Below are positions 35,765 through 48,965 of a DNA stretch of 64,000 bases, piece after piece. The number at the start of each line of letters is the position of its first letter. Within the stretch, counting starts at the first letter, position 1. The stretch is taken from the NCBI GenBank assembly GCA_033239525.1, contig BSYO01000016.1:682001-746000 (forward strand), given 5' to 3'. The notes under the pieces were generated by a model. It was not told the DNA's origin, did not search any database, and saw nothing but the letters and a program-made list of their open reading frames with translations. The stretch comes from Nepenthes gracilis (lineage: Eukaryota; Streptophyta; Magnoliopsida; Caryophyllales; Nepenthaceae). The position numbers were made by a program, and so were the translations under genes.

Positions 35765-37317
35765 AACACCTCTATTTGCAATGAGGAAGATGCTGGAATC
35801 TCAACTACAATCCGTAGAATTAGCGGATGGTAAGTTGTTGCTAATGCTAATAGGGTTGTGCCAAGATTTTCATCCGTTCAAGATGGTTGAAGATCTGCTG
35901 GGAATTGATGTTTCTGGTTCTGCCCATTTGCTTGATTTTCTGCATCTTGTTGCAGTGCCCAAATCGGAGGAGAAATCTGAAATAGCAGAAGCCGACGAGC
36001 AAGAGAAGCTGGACAACAGAAGGAGTTTAAGACAGGCACAGTGCATTTTATAAAGGGATTTATACTATCAAGGGCGATAAAGGTGATATTTAAATTGCCT
36101 TGGTTACTGATATCTAACCTTCCTGGATTTACCATCTTGGAGCGGCCTGTTGCATACCTTTTCTCCTCTCAAAATACGGAAGCAAAAAAGCTTGCAAGTG
36201 AGAACTCTAGGTCAAAAAGTAGCATCGGATCACCATTAATGGAGGAAATCATGATTCCCTCTGTTATGGAAGCTTTTGCAATCTGGCATCCTCTTCATAT
36301 ATATATATATACACGTATTCTCATTATATTATATGCGTGTCTCGAAGATATAGATTTGATGTTATTGTTTCATAATTTTAGTAAATTTCAAGAAATGAAA
36401 ATTACTTGAACAAAATCAATTAGTTAGCTGATTGGCAATTTTAAATTCCACAGTAATTTTCCCAATCTATCCATTACTAATCTAAGAAGAAAATCTACAT
36501 TTTCAAATCGAGTTGGAATTAAAACGACCTGCCCTGTATAGAGTGTGTTATGTTGTAGCCTCACTAGTCTATACACATATCTATTGTATTAAAATTCAAT
36601 GGTTATTGATATCCAAAAAGAATAAAATAAATCCTTTTTTAATATTTTAATCACAATTATTGAATTTCAAATCTAACTGCGGTTTTTAGCATATATTGTT
36701 GAGATTTTTTGAGTAAATATTATAAATTGGTATATTCTCTCCGTATGTGGCAGAATGTTGCGGAATATACTTGCTTTTTAAATGGTGAAAATTTGAAGAT
36801 AATTTAGTTGGAATAATAATGTCACATCTGGATCAAGAAATGAAGTTCATAATTAATCCAATATTTTATACCTACAACTCAAATTGACTGTATAATACTT
36901 TAGATTAAATTAAATAACTAAACTCAAATCAAATCTGATATTGATTCTAAAAATTTATACAAATGCATCAAAAATTCATTGCGCTAAGAAATTTATGAAA
37001 AATTGAATTCGATAGTGCTATGCATACGACTAGAAGTTAAGAATTGCGTAGCTTGCTATAGTTGTAAATATTTCTTTTGTTTTTTACGGAAAAAAATCGA
37101 TAGTAAAGTGATAATTTTGCGTAATTTTTTTTGTTTTTAGGGGGGGGGGGGACAGAAATCCCGCAGTCAAATAGTTCTAAAGAAAAAATCAATCCAGTCC
37201 CTGTGCAGCATCATTGAAATCCCGCCAATCATCGCTTTTCTCGACATTTGATCTGTCTTTTGTTGGGGTAGGTGACTCTTGATCTATCTGGTTTTGATCT
37301 TAGTTGTATGTACTCTC

Positions 37318-37325
37318 TATAAAAA
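37318..37325 (+). promoter_or_regulatory. Probable TATA box of the nodulin-like gene
   Basis: TATAAAAA in the context CTCTCTATAAAAAAACAG lies 61 bp upstream of the start codon at 37386. The spacing would give a short 5' leader of about 30 nt. A G12 run lies upstream at about 37140. Confidence 0.4.
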
Positions 37326-37385
37326 AACAGGGAATCATCACCATTTCCATACCGTGACGTACGCTTTGCAAGAAACCTCCGAAAG

Positions 37386-40300
37386 ATGCCACATCAAGTG
37401 CTAAAAGCAGGCAGTAGACCACCATGGATTGGTCTAGCAGCTGCTGTATGGGTTCAATTTGCTGCTGGCAGTGCCTACAACTTCCCTCTTTACTCTTCTG
37501 CTCTCAAATCAGTTCTGGGTTTTAATCAGCAGCAGTTAACAATTCTTGGGGTGGCCTGTGACGTCGGCGAGAACGTCGGAATTTTGCCTGGAATCGCTTG
37601 TAACAAGTTCCCTCCGTGGATGGTTCTCTCTGTCGGTGTCTTGGCTTGTTTTTTGGGATATGGCGTTCTCTGGCTTGCTGTTAGTCAGACCGTACAGAAC
37701 TTGCCATTTTTACTGGTAATGTCTCTCATGTTTCTTAAATTTGACCATCTATATTACTTTTATCTGGTTCTTGCTTCTAAAATCAAGTTATTTGATTTTT
37801 ATTTGGCGTCCATTTGTGGGTCTGACTGCTTTTTTGGGACTTTTATCGAGTGATTTCGAAAGGGTTTGCCTGCAACGAAGATTTGATCAAATTATATGAT
37901 TCACTATTTGGTGCCCATTGTGGATCTGATTGCTTTTGGGGATATTGTTGTGCAATTTCGAGCAGATTAATATGGAATTAAGATCGGATCTTCTTGTGAA
38001 ATCACGTGATTCAATTGTTTGTTTGGAGCTATCGAATGAGTCCATCCTCTGTTGTTTGTGGTCCCTTAATTGAAACGAGATCAAATGCAACCAAAAAAAA
38101 AAGGGGGGGGGGGATTCAAATTAAGAACAGTTGAAAATGGCATTTCATTGCAGATTCGGTCTCATCCTCCTGATCGCTACTATATTTTACTCTGAAGAAC
38201 TGGGAGCTTTGATCCATTCAAATCTTATTTCATTACGTCCATCATGGTCACACTAGCTGAATATGATCTCTGTTGTGAAATTTGTTAGTGTTATATGACT
38301 CTATTAGACTCTCTATGGCTTGTATACCAGAATGCTTGATGGTTGCAAAACATGTAAAAAAGTTAAGTATGGTGGAGATAAGAATGCTAAGATATATAAG
38401 TGAGGTCACTATATTAGAGAATATTGGGTGTGATTTCTATAGAAGAAAAAATATGAGAATGGTGATTAAAGTGGTTCAGACAATTATATTGTAGGTCTAG
38501 TGAAATGTTGGTGAGAAATGGTATAGCTTGAGACTGTAGGCGAGAAGAGAGGGAAGGGTAGACCAAGAATAAAAATGATGTTAAATTAATTAAACTCTTA
38601 GAAGATCTTGGACTAAGTCGAGTGGAATAGTAGATTCTTATAATTGACTCCACTTAGTGGGGCTAAAGGGTTTGTGTTGAGATATTGGTTTTATATTGCT
38701 GCAATTTTTGTTTGGGCAACAAATTAAAATATTTTTTTCAGTGGAATATGAAATTTGAACTTGAGTCATCCATTTGGATCTCTGACAGGCTGTTCATTGA
38801 TTATTTTTGAAATTCTTATTATATGCCTAACTAACATAAAAAAATAAATTATTGAGTAGAATGTTGTCAAAAAATTATAAAATAAATTCCTTCTGATCTT
38901 CAAATCATATGTTGTTATCTATAGTGCAGTAGCCTTGTGTTTTTTGTTGAGTTTGTTCTTTTATCTATCAAAGTCCTTCTTTGTCTATCTTTCTCTGCTT
39001 TGATCTTCTCGAATAGTGCAAGTTCATGGACTCTCATGCGAGCCATACATCGTTCTTTTGCAAAAAGAGCTCCCATTCTCTTCTTTTGCATGCAAATCTT
39101 GAAGTAACAAATATGCTGATAACTTTCATGGTTAAGGTGATTAAACACCCAGTGATCGCCAATCATAGTGAAGAATTTTGCCTTATATGCTTTTTTCAAG
39201 TATAATCTACTGAGAATGCCAACTCATTTTGGAAGAAAGAAGAATAAAGAACTTTAGATAAAATTCATTTTTCACTTGAATAAACATTGGCAAATGATTT
39301 GCTGCCAATTCAAGTGGGATATCCAAACTTCAACATTGAAAATACAAAAAGTAGTCAAAATCACCCATAATTAGTCTAGGTTGTTCTGAGACCTATAGAA
39401 GCATGAGTAAATAGGTAGGGCTGCCCAAAACCCAGAACATCTGACAGGTCATTGGGTGCTTGTCAGTTGTCAAAAGCCATTCTAGCTGTGGTTCTTAGGA
39501 AAAAGAAGTCAAAGCCAAGATGGTACACTGAACTAATCAAGCGAAGAACGTGCCAACTGAATTGAGCACTCAGTAGTTTTGCTTAATGGAAATTTTTTTA
39601 TTTGGCAATGGGCACTCATTACTAGCTGAATTGGGAGCTACAACAGCCACAGCAAAAAAATCCATAAGTCATTGAATAGGGTGGGTGATCTGAATCATTT
39701 GCACCATTCTGCATAATGTAAATCAACAGTTTTTGAAAGCATAAGAATTTCTAAATCATGTTTTATTATTTTACTCTGATTTTTTATTTCTAAAACAATA
39801 TCTCTTCTCTTATGACCTCCATGAAATAAAACTCAAAAAAATAATAATGTGGCTTGTTTTGATTCAGAGGCCCCAATTCCACTATACATACATACATATG
39901 TATTTGTATACATATGTGATGCAGACATTGCGAATATTCTAAAATTAAAAATTAGTAAAATTTTATTTTATGTGATTTTGCTAACTGATTTTGTAATATA
40001 TTGAAAATTTTAAAGATATTTTAATTAAGAAATTATATTATATTATATTATATTATTTATTTTTTATTTTAAAATATCGTTAATTAGAAAATTATATTTA
40101 TTTTCTAATTAACCTAAGAATAAATACTTCTATATAAGGACCATAACTTTATTATTAAAACTTTTATTTGATAAAAGTGAATTGATATTAGAAAGTTGTT
40201 ATTATCCTTCCTTCTCTGCAATATCTGTTTCTCTTTTCTCTCTATTCCCTTCTCCTGTTTCTTCTCCTTCCCCCAATCTTTTCTTCTTCCCTTCTACTAT

Positions 40301-43300
40301 TTTCTCTTCCATTTATCAAATTTGGTATCAGAAACTTGAAACCTTTAATTTTTGTCTATATTGTCATTTTATCAAGTCCTTGCTGTGAAACCAACATCAT
40401 TAGTATCACCGTCTAATCCTTACCCCACGGCCGTCTTGCACCTTGGCAAGGAGTTTAGACCCTTATTTGGCAAGCAAGACCTCATTCTGTCATGATTTGT
40501 GTTTATTTTTCCAAAAAAATAAAAAAAAAATTTGTTCAAATGAAACAGTTTACTATTGAAAAAAAACATAAGTTTTCGAAAAAAAGAAGGGAAGAAGCAG
40601 TACGAAGAACTGTACTGGAGGCCAAACTTATCAGAAATCATTGGATGTCATCTTCTCCACTTCAACTCACCGGATTCACCCTCCACATTGCCGCCAACCG
40701 CCAGCACTACAATATCTCCTGTCGCAGTAAGCCAAATCCATGCACAAACCCACCATTCCACCAACCCAAACCTATAATACTACCAACCAACCTGAAATCC
40801 TAAATGACCATCACCATCGACCAAGCTCCACCACCATCAAATAAACCCAACCGCTTGAGTCATAGCCCAAATCCAAAACCTTAGTTGTCACATTTTTTTT
40901 TTCAGAGAGAGAGAGATAGAGAGAAAAATAAAGAGAGAGGGACACGAATTGGGTCTTCATCTTCATCTTTGTTGTCAACAGAGGGAGAAGCGAGCTTGTG
41001 TTGCATGTATAAAAGAGAGAGAGGGAAAACAGCATGGGTGTGTGTGTTTTGAAAAAAAAAATTGTGGGTGTGTTTCAAGAAAAACATAGTGTGCGTGTTT
41101 TGAGGAAAAAAACAATGTGCGTGTTTTGAAAAAAAAAAAAAAACAGTGGACATGCTTTGAGAAAAACAGTGTGCGTGTTTTGAAGAAAAAAAGGAGTGTG
41201 TTTTGGGATAACTTCAATTCTCAGTTTGACTAATGGACCTTATTTCCAAGCTTGATTATTGGGCCTATTACATATGGTCCAAACTGTTTATATACAAGGT
41301 GATGTCATACAATCAGTTCAGATTGTCCTTCTTGATATCTAGGTACATTTGTTCTATTTTATTTTGGGTAACATATTTTTACTTTTCTTTAATAATATTT
41401 AGTCTTATTTATGTATATAATTTTATTCTTTATACAAAAATTAAAAGAAACCTTAAAAAAAAACAAAACAAAATTGCCCTTATCATTTATCCATTTTACC
41501 TCTAACAACTATCTTTATAGTAGATATATAATAGCATTGTAATTGATCATTGGTTTATTATTTTAATTAATTAGTAATATTTGTCAACATTATTTAAACC
41601 ATATGAATTCTCCAAAAAATATAAATAAATATTGGCTCATGTTTATATACTCATTCAATTACTCTAATTGTTTATTGATTTTAATCCCATTAGTCATATT
41701 GGTGTGCATGCACTTGCATAGTGATCGCATTATTTTTCACAACTTTGTCGACCTAATCATGGATTTTAATCAATTTGAAATATTAAGTCAACAGCTAGCT
41801 CAATTAGTTATTAGTCAATAACGATTGCAAACTCATATGATGGCCATTTAAGCTGACTTGTCTACCACCAATAAGATGAATTTGGATTTAGTCAATCAAA
41901 TTACCACTTTAGAAATAGGACCTTAATTGTCTAATACTGATAATTCTGATGTGTCCCGTAATAGTAACTACTGACATTGGCAAGATGGTTGACCACTTCA
42001 TAGATGAGATTACGGGCCTCGACATTACAATTGAGAGTGGGATCGGGATGAACAACTCTTTAGAAATATCAAATTAGACACCCCTATTTTTTATGATTGC
42101 TTAGACTCTTGAGTTTTTACTCAATCGGTTTGTGATATGGATTAATTATTTAACTAGTACATCATGTCTAAAGATAGGAAGTTCAATTTGTTAATATTAA
42201 ATTGACTGAAAATGCTCAAATTTTGGAAAAGTGTTGGGGACTTTCTTATTAGGCGTCAAGCAGTCCCTATAAAGAGTTAGGCTGAGATGAAACGACACTT
42301 TTGGGAGAAATACTTACCCCAATTATATAGTAGTAACTTATTAGATTAATGGAATTCGACAAGGTAATCAGTCCGTGGTTGAGTATATGATTCAATTTGA
42401 TAAATTTCGAATGAGATGTCATATAATTGATAATGATGCTATTACGTTGAGTAGATTTTGGCAATGACTATATGAAAACCTTAGAAGAGAGCTTATCCTT
42501 CGGGGTGTTACCACTTTGGATCATATGTATAACTTGGTCTGAGACTATAAGTTAGTTATAAGAGCACCTTATGGAAAACATGGTTAAAATTATCCCTTAA
42601 TATGGAATGCCTCAACCACAAATTCTAAATCTATCATAGGACTTCCTCCATTGATAATTTCCTTTATGAAGGATATTAGAAGAGAGGGTATTAAAGCTCC
42701 GAGAAGAAATTCTTTTGGACATATTTCTTCAAAAGGTTCTTGTAGAGCCTTACTTATTGAAGGACAAGACGGAGTAAACAAGAAGGAACCTATTGAAGAA
42801 CAAGTATATAAATATAATTTAAGAGTTTGATGACTTGGATGGTAATGATTATGATACTTCTTGGACTGAATCAAGACTATTTCCTCTAGCCTAGGTTCTT
42901 GTTCTTCCCTTAGCACATCATTTTTGGGTGTTGTGTGATATATCTTGACCTAATTTAAAGAGGTTGATAATTGGCGTTGTTATACTATCTTTTATACTTA
43001 TATCAAAGTGAACGTGAAGACTTATAAGATCATTGTGGATAGTGGTAGTTACGTCAATATTGTCTTAACTAATATTATTTCTCGTCTTGGATTGAAAGCT
43101 ATTCAACACTTTAATCCATATAGTGTCTCTTGAATTGATACATCCTCTATAACATTTAATGAATGTTACCTTTTACCGATTTAATTTTTAGAGTATAAGG
43201 ATCATATATGGTGTGATATTGTTCTAATGGATGTGGGTAATGTTATTTTAGGGTGACCTTAGCTATATGATTTAGTTGCAACAATTTAAGGTCGCTCAAA

Positions 43301-46300
43301 CTTCTATTCTTTTGTTCACAAGGGTAAGAAAATTTATTACCATCCTTTACCCCCAAAACTGGTGATTTATAATAAAAGAAATGATATGGTAGGGGCTAAA
43401 AGATTATATTATTGGCCATACAATATTTAAACGTATAGTTGTAAGTGAGTCTGTTGTATTTGCTATTATTGTTCTTAAAATCCTTTTGAATTCTCTCAAA
43501 TTAATATTCGGTGATGCCCATCAGGTTTTACAAAACTTTCAAGATATCTTTCCCCAAGATCTTCTTAATCATTTACCACCTTTATGTGACATTTAATATG
43601 CCATTGACTTTATCTTGGGTGTGTCTTTCCTAAATTTATCTCATTATAGGATAAATCTCACTAAGCATATTGAGTTTCAGGGCCAAGTTGAGGAACTTCT
43701 TTATAAGGGATTCGTTCGAGAGAGCTTGAGTCCATGTGTGATGCCTGCTCTCTTAACACCTAAGAAAGATGGATAATGAAATATGTGTGTAGCTGGTAGA
43801 GCTATTAACAAAATCATTGTGAAGTATTGTTTTTTCATCCCTGGGCTTGATGATATCTTGAATGTAATGGTTGGTGTCAAAACTTTCTCTAAAATATATT
43901 TAAAGAGTGGTTACCTACTAAGGATTCATCCAGGGATGAATGGAAGATAACTTTCAAGAAGAAGAACAATATTTATGAGTGATTGGTCATGCCTTTTGGG
44001 CAATTTAATACAGTTAGTATTATTGTAATGGTCATGACTTAGGCTTTACGCCTTTTCATGGACAATTTCTATTTATTTATTTTGATAATATCCTTATTTA
44101 TAATAAAATTAAGGAACAACACTTAGACCATCTTATACAAGTCTACCCTACCCTTAGGAAGGAGAACCTATTTGTCAATTTTAAGAAGTGTCCCTTCTTT
44201 TCAGATAGAGTTCCTTTCTTGGGTTTCATCCTTTCCTTTGATGGTGTTTGTAGTGACTCTGCAAATGTCTAGGTAATTGTAGATTGGTCTGAACTCAAAT
44301 CCACACATGATATTCAAAATTTTCATGATTTAGCTATTTTTTATTGTCGATTTATTGAAAGGTTTAGCACAATTATAGCTCCCTTCATTGAGTATATGAA
44401 GAAAAGTGAATTTAATTGGTCTCTTGACAGTGCTAAAGCCTTTAAGAGTATGAAAGAAACAATGGCAACAGCCCTGGTCATGTGGCTTTCTGACTTCTCC
44501 AAGATATTTGATGTAGAGTGTGATGTATTGGGTATTGGAATAGAAGGAGCACTTAACCAAGAACGCCATTATGTTGCCTACTTTAGTGAAAAGTTGAATG
44601 ATGCCTAGTAATAGTACTCTACTAATGATAAGAGGTTATATGTAGTGGTATAGGTCTTATGTTACTAGCATCATTAATTGTTATCTCAGTAGCTAGTAGC
44701 TTGTCCCTTTACTTTGACCATGAAGCTCTTTGTTTTCTTAACTCCCAAAAGAAATTGAATAATAGGCATGGTTGATGGGTTGAATATTTACTAGCTTATT
44801 TTTTTATCTTAAAATATAAAAAAGGCATCGAGAACCAAACGGCAAATGTTTTGAGCCATTGAATGTCCTTGTTATCTGTTATTCATGTTAAGATTGTTGA
44901 ATTTGAAAGACTTAATAAAGAATATGAGTTTTGTCATGAATTTAGCAAGATCTTCCTAGCTATATAGAACGAACAACTGGACACCATAGAGGCTTTTTGC
45001 ACTTAAGATGGATATTTGTTTCAAGTAAATAAACTTTGCATTCCTTGGATATTTGTTCAAGATTTCTTAATTTGGGAGGTTCATGCCGGTGGCCTATTTG
45101 GCCATTTTAGATGTGATAAAATAATAGAGGTTGAACGACAATTTTACAAGCCTAGTTTGAAGAAAGATGTGGTTAACATAATCAATACTTATCGAATATG
45201 CCAACTAGTAAAGCACAATAAGCAAAATATTGGGCTTTATACCCCTTTACTTGTACCTAGTTGTCCCTAATAGGACATGAGTATGGATTTTGTTTTAGAA
45301 CTCCCACGTACCCCTAAGAAGTATGACTCAATTTTTATTATTGTAGATCGTTTTTTTTTTTTTTAAATGGCCCATTTCATTCATTGTAGTAAAACTTTTA
45401 ATACTTCTCTAAAAAATTGTGATTGTTTTTCTTTCTTATGTAATTTCTGATTCTCTTTTTTCTCTATTCCCTTTCCTATTATACATTTAGTAGGCCGTTG
45501 AGACTGTCTACAACAAGATGAGATATTCACAAAAATAATATCCAAACATACAGGATCTATTCCATGGGACTTGGTATGGGAAGAGAGATAAGGCCAACAC
45601 AAAATGGAAATTAATTCCATGTAGTGCAGCCATACTAGCGTCTAGTTCTTATGCCTCCCACCCCAACCCCCCAAAAAAGAGGAGCAATGGGTTGCAGCAG
45701 GGAGCTTGTCATGAAGATAAAGGAAGTGCTTTGACATCAGCAATTTGATCCACAGAGGAAAAATATCTAATACAGAACAGTAGCATGATAAAAATGGAAG
45801 TAATCAAGAATCAATCCTGAAGGTACCAATTCCCCCTCTATATGTCCCTAGAGTAAACAAAAAACCAAGGACAACTTGTCGTCTAAAGGATAATAACCTA
45901 TCCTTGGATTTGATAGGTAGAGCTAGGTTTAGAATGACTGGAAATGGCCTATCATCATTATTGGAGCTAGATAGATTCAGTAATAATTACATTAAGTTTG
46001 CATTTTGTAAGGTTCATTGAGTGCTAAATGAAGTCACAAAGTCCCAAAAGAGAATAAAATGTCTACTTTAAGAGCCCAAAGAGATGGTGTTGCCTTTTCA
46101 GCAGATCTGCCCTGCTTGAACATCTGTGGCAGGTGTCTTTGACATCACTATTTGGGTACTTAGCGGTGTATTTCCGCATACTAGCAAGGCTTCACATTGG
46201 TGAGACAATTGACACTGGGTGTGGTGTCATGGCATAGACGTGTTGCTTTTATTGTGAATTCACCCATTCATTCTTTGATTTTTTTCTGAATGAACAGGAT

Positions 46301-48965
46301 TGTCTCCACGGCTTACCAAAGATAAAACTAGAGGAAAAGGAATTGGATACTGTCCACACAAGTTTGCTTGCGATATTGTGTTGTCATGAAGCATGAAAAT
46401 CATGACAAGGAACTTAAAGTTGTGAAGTTAACACTGAATGCTAAAGCAGCGGGATGGGGTGGGGGGAGTAGTCTGGCAGTTGAACCCAAGTCATTGGCTT
46501 AAGCAAGTGTGTAGTCAAATACCAAGCTGCCCTTGATTTTCAGAATGTTTAAGAACATACAGAAAAAGTTACAATTCAGAAATTAAATTTTTAATATTGT
46601 GATCATAATTCCATTGATGTTTTGTGTAATCATTCTACAAACACACTGACACGAACTAGCACCTTTTATCAATTCATGGGTCTAAAGTTGACATGGCGAA
46701 TATTCCTGAGGAATCAGAGTCCAACAATATGGTGTAAGTTGTAATGACACTAATGATCAATAATGGATAATTTTGTAACCAGATGTCTATAGAGAGGTCC
46801 CTTATTCCCCATTGTCTTCCCTATTTACTGCTCCACCCCTTATTCCTTTGTTGGGTTTTAGCCTTTTATTTATCATTGCTTTTGGAGTCTTATATCAGTC
46901 GTACACTTTGAGCTCTGCATTTGCAACTTAAACACCTTGTTTCATAGTTAATGTGCCTTAATTTCTTGTTGTGGCAGTTGTGGCTTGCACTTTGTATTGC
47001 CACTAATAGCAATGCATGGTTTGGCACAGCTGTCCTTGTGACCAACATGAGGAACTTCCCTCTGAGCAGGGGCACTGTAGCTGGCCTTCTAAAGGGTTAT
47101 GTTGGTCTAAGTGCTGCAGTATATACAGAGATATTCAGTATGGTGCTTAATAATTCTGCTTCGGAGCTATTACTTTTTCTAACTATTGGACTTCCAATCA
47201 TATGTCTTGCAATGATGTACTTTATTCGGCCTTGTACCCCGGCAACTGTGGAAAACTCTTATGAGCATGGACATTTCCTTTTCACACAAGGGGCAAGTGT
47301 TGTTCTTGGCATATATCTTCTCACAACTACGATACTGGATGATGTTCTTACTTTGAGCAAAGCAATTTCCTACACATTTGTTGCTATAATGGTAGTATTC
47401 ATGATGTCTCCTCTTGCAATCCCGATTAAAATGACAATTTTCCCTGCCAATTCCAAAAAATTTGTCCAACCAGTCAATTCTTCAGACCAGTTGGCTTCAG
47501 ATGAAGGAGAATCAAATCCAACTGAGCCCTTGTTGACACCATCTTCATCAGCTTCATATCTTATGAGTTTGCAGGAAAATGAAGATTCTTCTGATATAGA
47601 AACTCTTCTGGCTCTGGGAGAGGGTGCTGTGAGGGAGAAAAGGAGACCCAGGAGAGGGGAGGATTTCAAGTTTCGTGAAGCAGTTATAAAGGCTGACTTC
47701 TGGCTTCTTTGGATGGTGTATTTTCTAGGAGTTGGTTCTGGAGTCACTGTTCTCAACAATTTGGCACAGATAGGTTATGCCCAAGGTGTAGATGATACGA
47801 CCATATTGCTGTCTGTGTTCAGCTTTTGCAATTTTCTGGGCCGTTTGAGTGGAGGGGCTGTTTCTGAACATTTTGTGAGGTGAGTACTATGTGCTTTACT
47901 GAAATGTGACAAATCTTAGTTTTTGCCTGCTGCTGTGTGTTTTGAGAATCTTCAGCTGAACCTTTGGTATTATTCAACTCCACATGTTCATCATCTGGAA
48001 TAACTCCCAAATCATCATTTTACCTGTACGCTTTATTGTCCTTGAGGACAATATTTACACTGTTAATGCTGATATGGCATGAAGAAGCCCCACATTCTGT
48101 GCCGAGGACTGATTATTTTCAGAACTTCCATCTTTTATCACTTATTGTAATATTTCTAAGTGCCATTATCTCAATTTGCAAACAGATCTTGAACTTGTGC
48201 TGTTAAAGATGTCCTCTTTCTATTTCTTGGCATCACGGTGAGGTTTACTCCCCTATTACTTTGAGGCCATTGATTCAAATCACTGAACAGGAGCCTTGTC
48301 CACTTGCTGCTTTGTCCATTTTTTTTTGGGGGAATAAGGAAATTCATACACAATGCAAAAGGGATTTGCACTTTGGTCTTTGTTATGGAAAGCTAGCAGT
48401 CTTTTACTTAATATATCCCTAACTGGGTTACTAAGTTATCATTGTTCTCCCCATTTTCAGCTCCTAAAGCATAAAGCCACAAAATTACCTTTATTTCAGG
48501 TCAAAAACGATTCCTCGGACAATCTGGATGTCAGTTACTCAAGTAATTATGGTAGCAGCTTTCCTTCTTTATGCGTCAGCTGCTAGTGGCACGCTATATG
48601 CTGCAACTGCATTGCTTGGGATCTGCTATGGAGTTCAGTTTGCTATAATGATTCCGACTGCTTCCGAGCTATTTGGCCTGAAACATTTTGGTGTAATTTA
48701 CAACTTTATGCTACTGGGCAATCCTGTCGGTGCAATCTTCTTCTCAGCCTGGCTTGCAGGCGATGTATATGATGCAGAAGCTTCCAAGCAAGGTGGGTCC
48801 TCCTGCTATGGGGCCGCCTGCTTTAGGCTTACATTCCTGGTTCTGGCTTGCATGTGTGGTTTGGGAACCTTATTAGGCATTGTTCTGACTATTAGAATAC
48901 GACCTGTTTACCGGATGCTTTATGCTGGAGGTTCATTCCGTATTCCTCAAAGTTCCCATCATTGA
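37386..48965 (+). CDS. Nodulin-like / NFD4-type major facilitator protein (3 exons)
   Basis: A membrane protein of the plant Nodulin-like family (N-terminal Nodulin-like domain plus an MFS-type C-terminal half). Substrates of this family are mostly unproven. Exons 37386-37715, 46978-47879 and 48500-48965 total 1698 bp (565 aa plus TGA), with GT-AG borders and correct phases. The N-terminus has the signature [20 protein letters not shown]. Exon 2 starts [20 protein letters not shown] and contains [21 protein letters not shown] hydrophilic loop with an acidic Ser-rich stretch (about 280-350) is followed by the second membrane bundle starting at [18 protein letters not shown]. Exon 3 includes [20 protein letters not shown]. 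About 11-12 membrane helices are visible. Intron 1 is 9.26 kb, filled with transposon remnants, yet the coding frame is intact. Confidence 0.95.
38270..38690 (+). mobile_element. LINE (RTE-like) 3'-end fragment in intron 1 of the nodulin-like gene
   Basis: Translation yields [20 protein letters not shown] followed, after stops, by a basic [13 protein letters not shown] segment. A tail reads STLSGAKGF. This matches the usual C-terminus of plant LINE reverse transcriptases ('KMxVAEMRMLRW...', 'RGRPxxTW...'). It is heavily decayed, with no endonuclease or RT core and no A-tail seen. Confidence 0.65.
39917..40318 (+). repeat. 5' LTR of the gypsy element, same family as the TRIM LTRs
   Basis: About 402 bp with TATA-like CTATATAAGG near 40131. 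It begins TGATGCAGACATT and ends ATTTATCA, followed by AATT and the primer-binding site. It shares terminal sequence, the AAAATATCGTTAATTAGAAA block and the CT-rich tail with the LTRs at 26521-27785. Confidence 0.82.
41015..41215 (+). repeat. Degenerate ~30-bp tandem repeat (GTGTGCGTGTTTTGA plus A-run)
   Basis: About six to seven units of the pattern GTGTGCGTGTTTTGA(G/A)(G)AAAAA lie between the gypsy LTR/leader and its gag. On the opposite strand this gives artefactual open frames rich in His, Thr and Phe repeats. A (GA)n tract lies just upstream at about 40903-40942. Confidence 0.8.
43690..44770 (+). pseudogene. Gypsy reverse transcriptase / RNase H remnant
   Basis: RT begins near [21 protein letters not shown] and retains [20 protein letters not shown]. 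The catalytic YxDD region near 44070-44100 is broken by stops. RNase H continues as a 70-codon open stretch from 44396 to 44608. Domain identity is secure; activity is ruled out by multiple stops and frameshifts. Confidence 0.88.
45491..46977 (+). other. Remainder of intron 1 of the nodulin-like gene
   Basis: Between the gypsy remnant and exon 2 I see unique sequence with no recognised element. A mixed C/A homopolymer tract lies near 45660-45676. The acceptor is GTGGCAG ending at 46977. Confidence 0.55.

Larger units (their letters stand above)
34640..36290 (+). pseudogene. DUF247/UPF0481 protein pseudogene (At3g02645-like)
   Basis: Frame-by-frame reading gives the DUF247 signature order. 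First comes a segment EQRWVVQIHRTLNE, then FNVPKALRATDPDRYTP, FGPYHYWQPEL and MERYKLSAERES. Next come the membrane-family core AIDSSFLLEFLQIY, then ILRYIVMLENQTPLFAMRK, then LPWLLISNLPGF. In-frame stops (for example near 34696, 34793 and 34957) and frameshifts break it. A duplicated segment and a 416-bp insertion (35277-35692) disrupt the middle. The C-terminal ~200 residues are missing past an (AT) run near 36296. DUF247 genes include plant self-incompatibility S-locus members in grasses; nothing here implies that role. Confidence 0.85.
39917..45490 (+). mobile_element. Degenerate Ty3/gypsy LTR retrotransposon in intron 1 of the nodulin-like gene
   Basis: 5' LTR 39917-40318 (TGATGCAG...TATCA), primer-binding site TGGTATCAGA at 40323. 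A gag remnant follows at about 42230-42560 ([22 protein letters not shown]), then protease at about 43010-43100 ([12 protein letters not shown]) and RT at about 43690-44100 ([15 protein letters not shown]). RNase H lies at about 44400-44770 ([16 protein letters not shown]), an H2C2 integrase finger at about 45070-45260, and the start of the integrase core (VDRF...[10 protein letters not shown]) at about 45280-45410. Order PR-RT-RH-INT defines Ty3/gypsy. Stops and frameshifts are abundant. The integrase is cut off, and a CT-rich block at 45411-45490 resembling the LTR end may be the remains of a deleted 3' LTR. No target duplication was found. Confidence 0.85.

Noticed and set aside
40902..41217. 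Minus-strand frames with His/Thr/Phe repeats
   Set aside because: Produced by the degenerate ~30-bp repeat and A-runs. No domain, and inside the gypsy leader.
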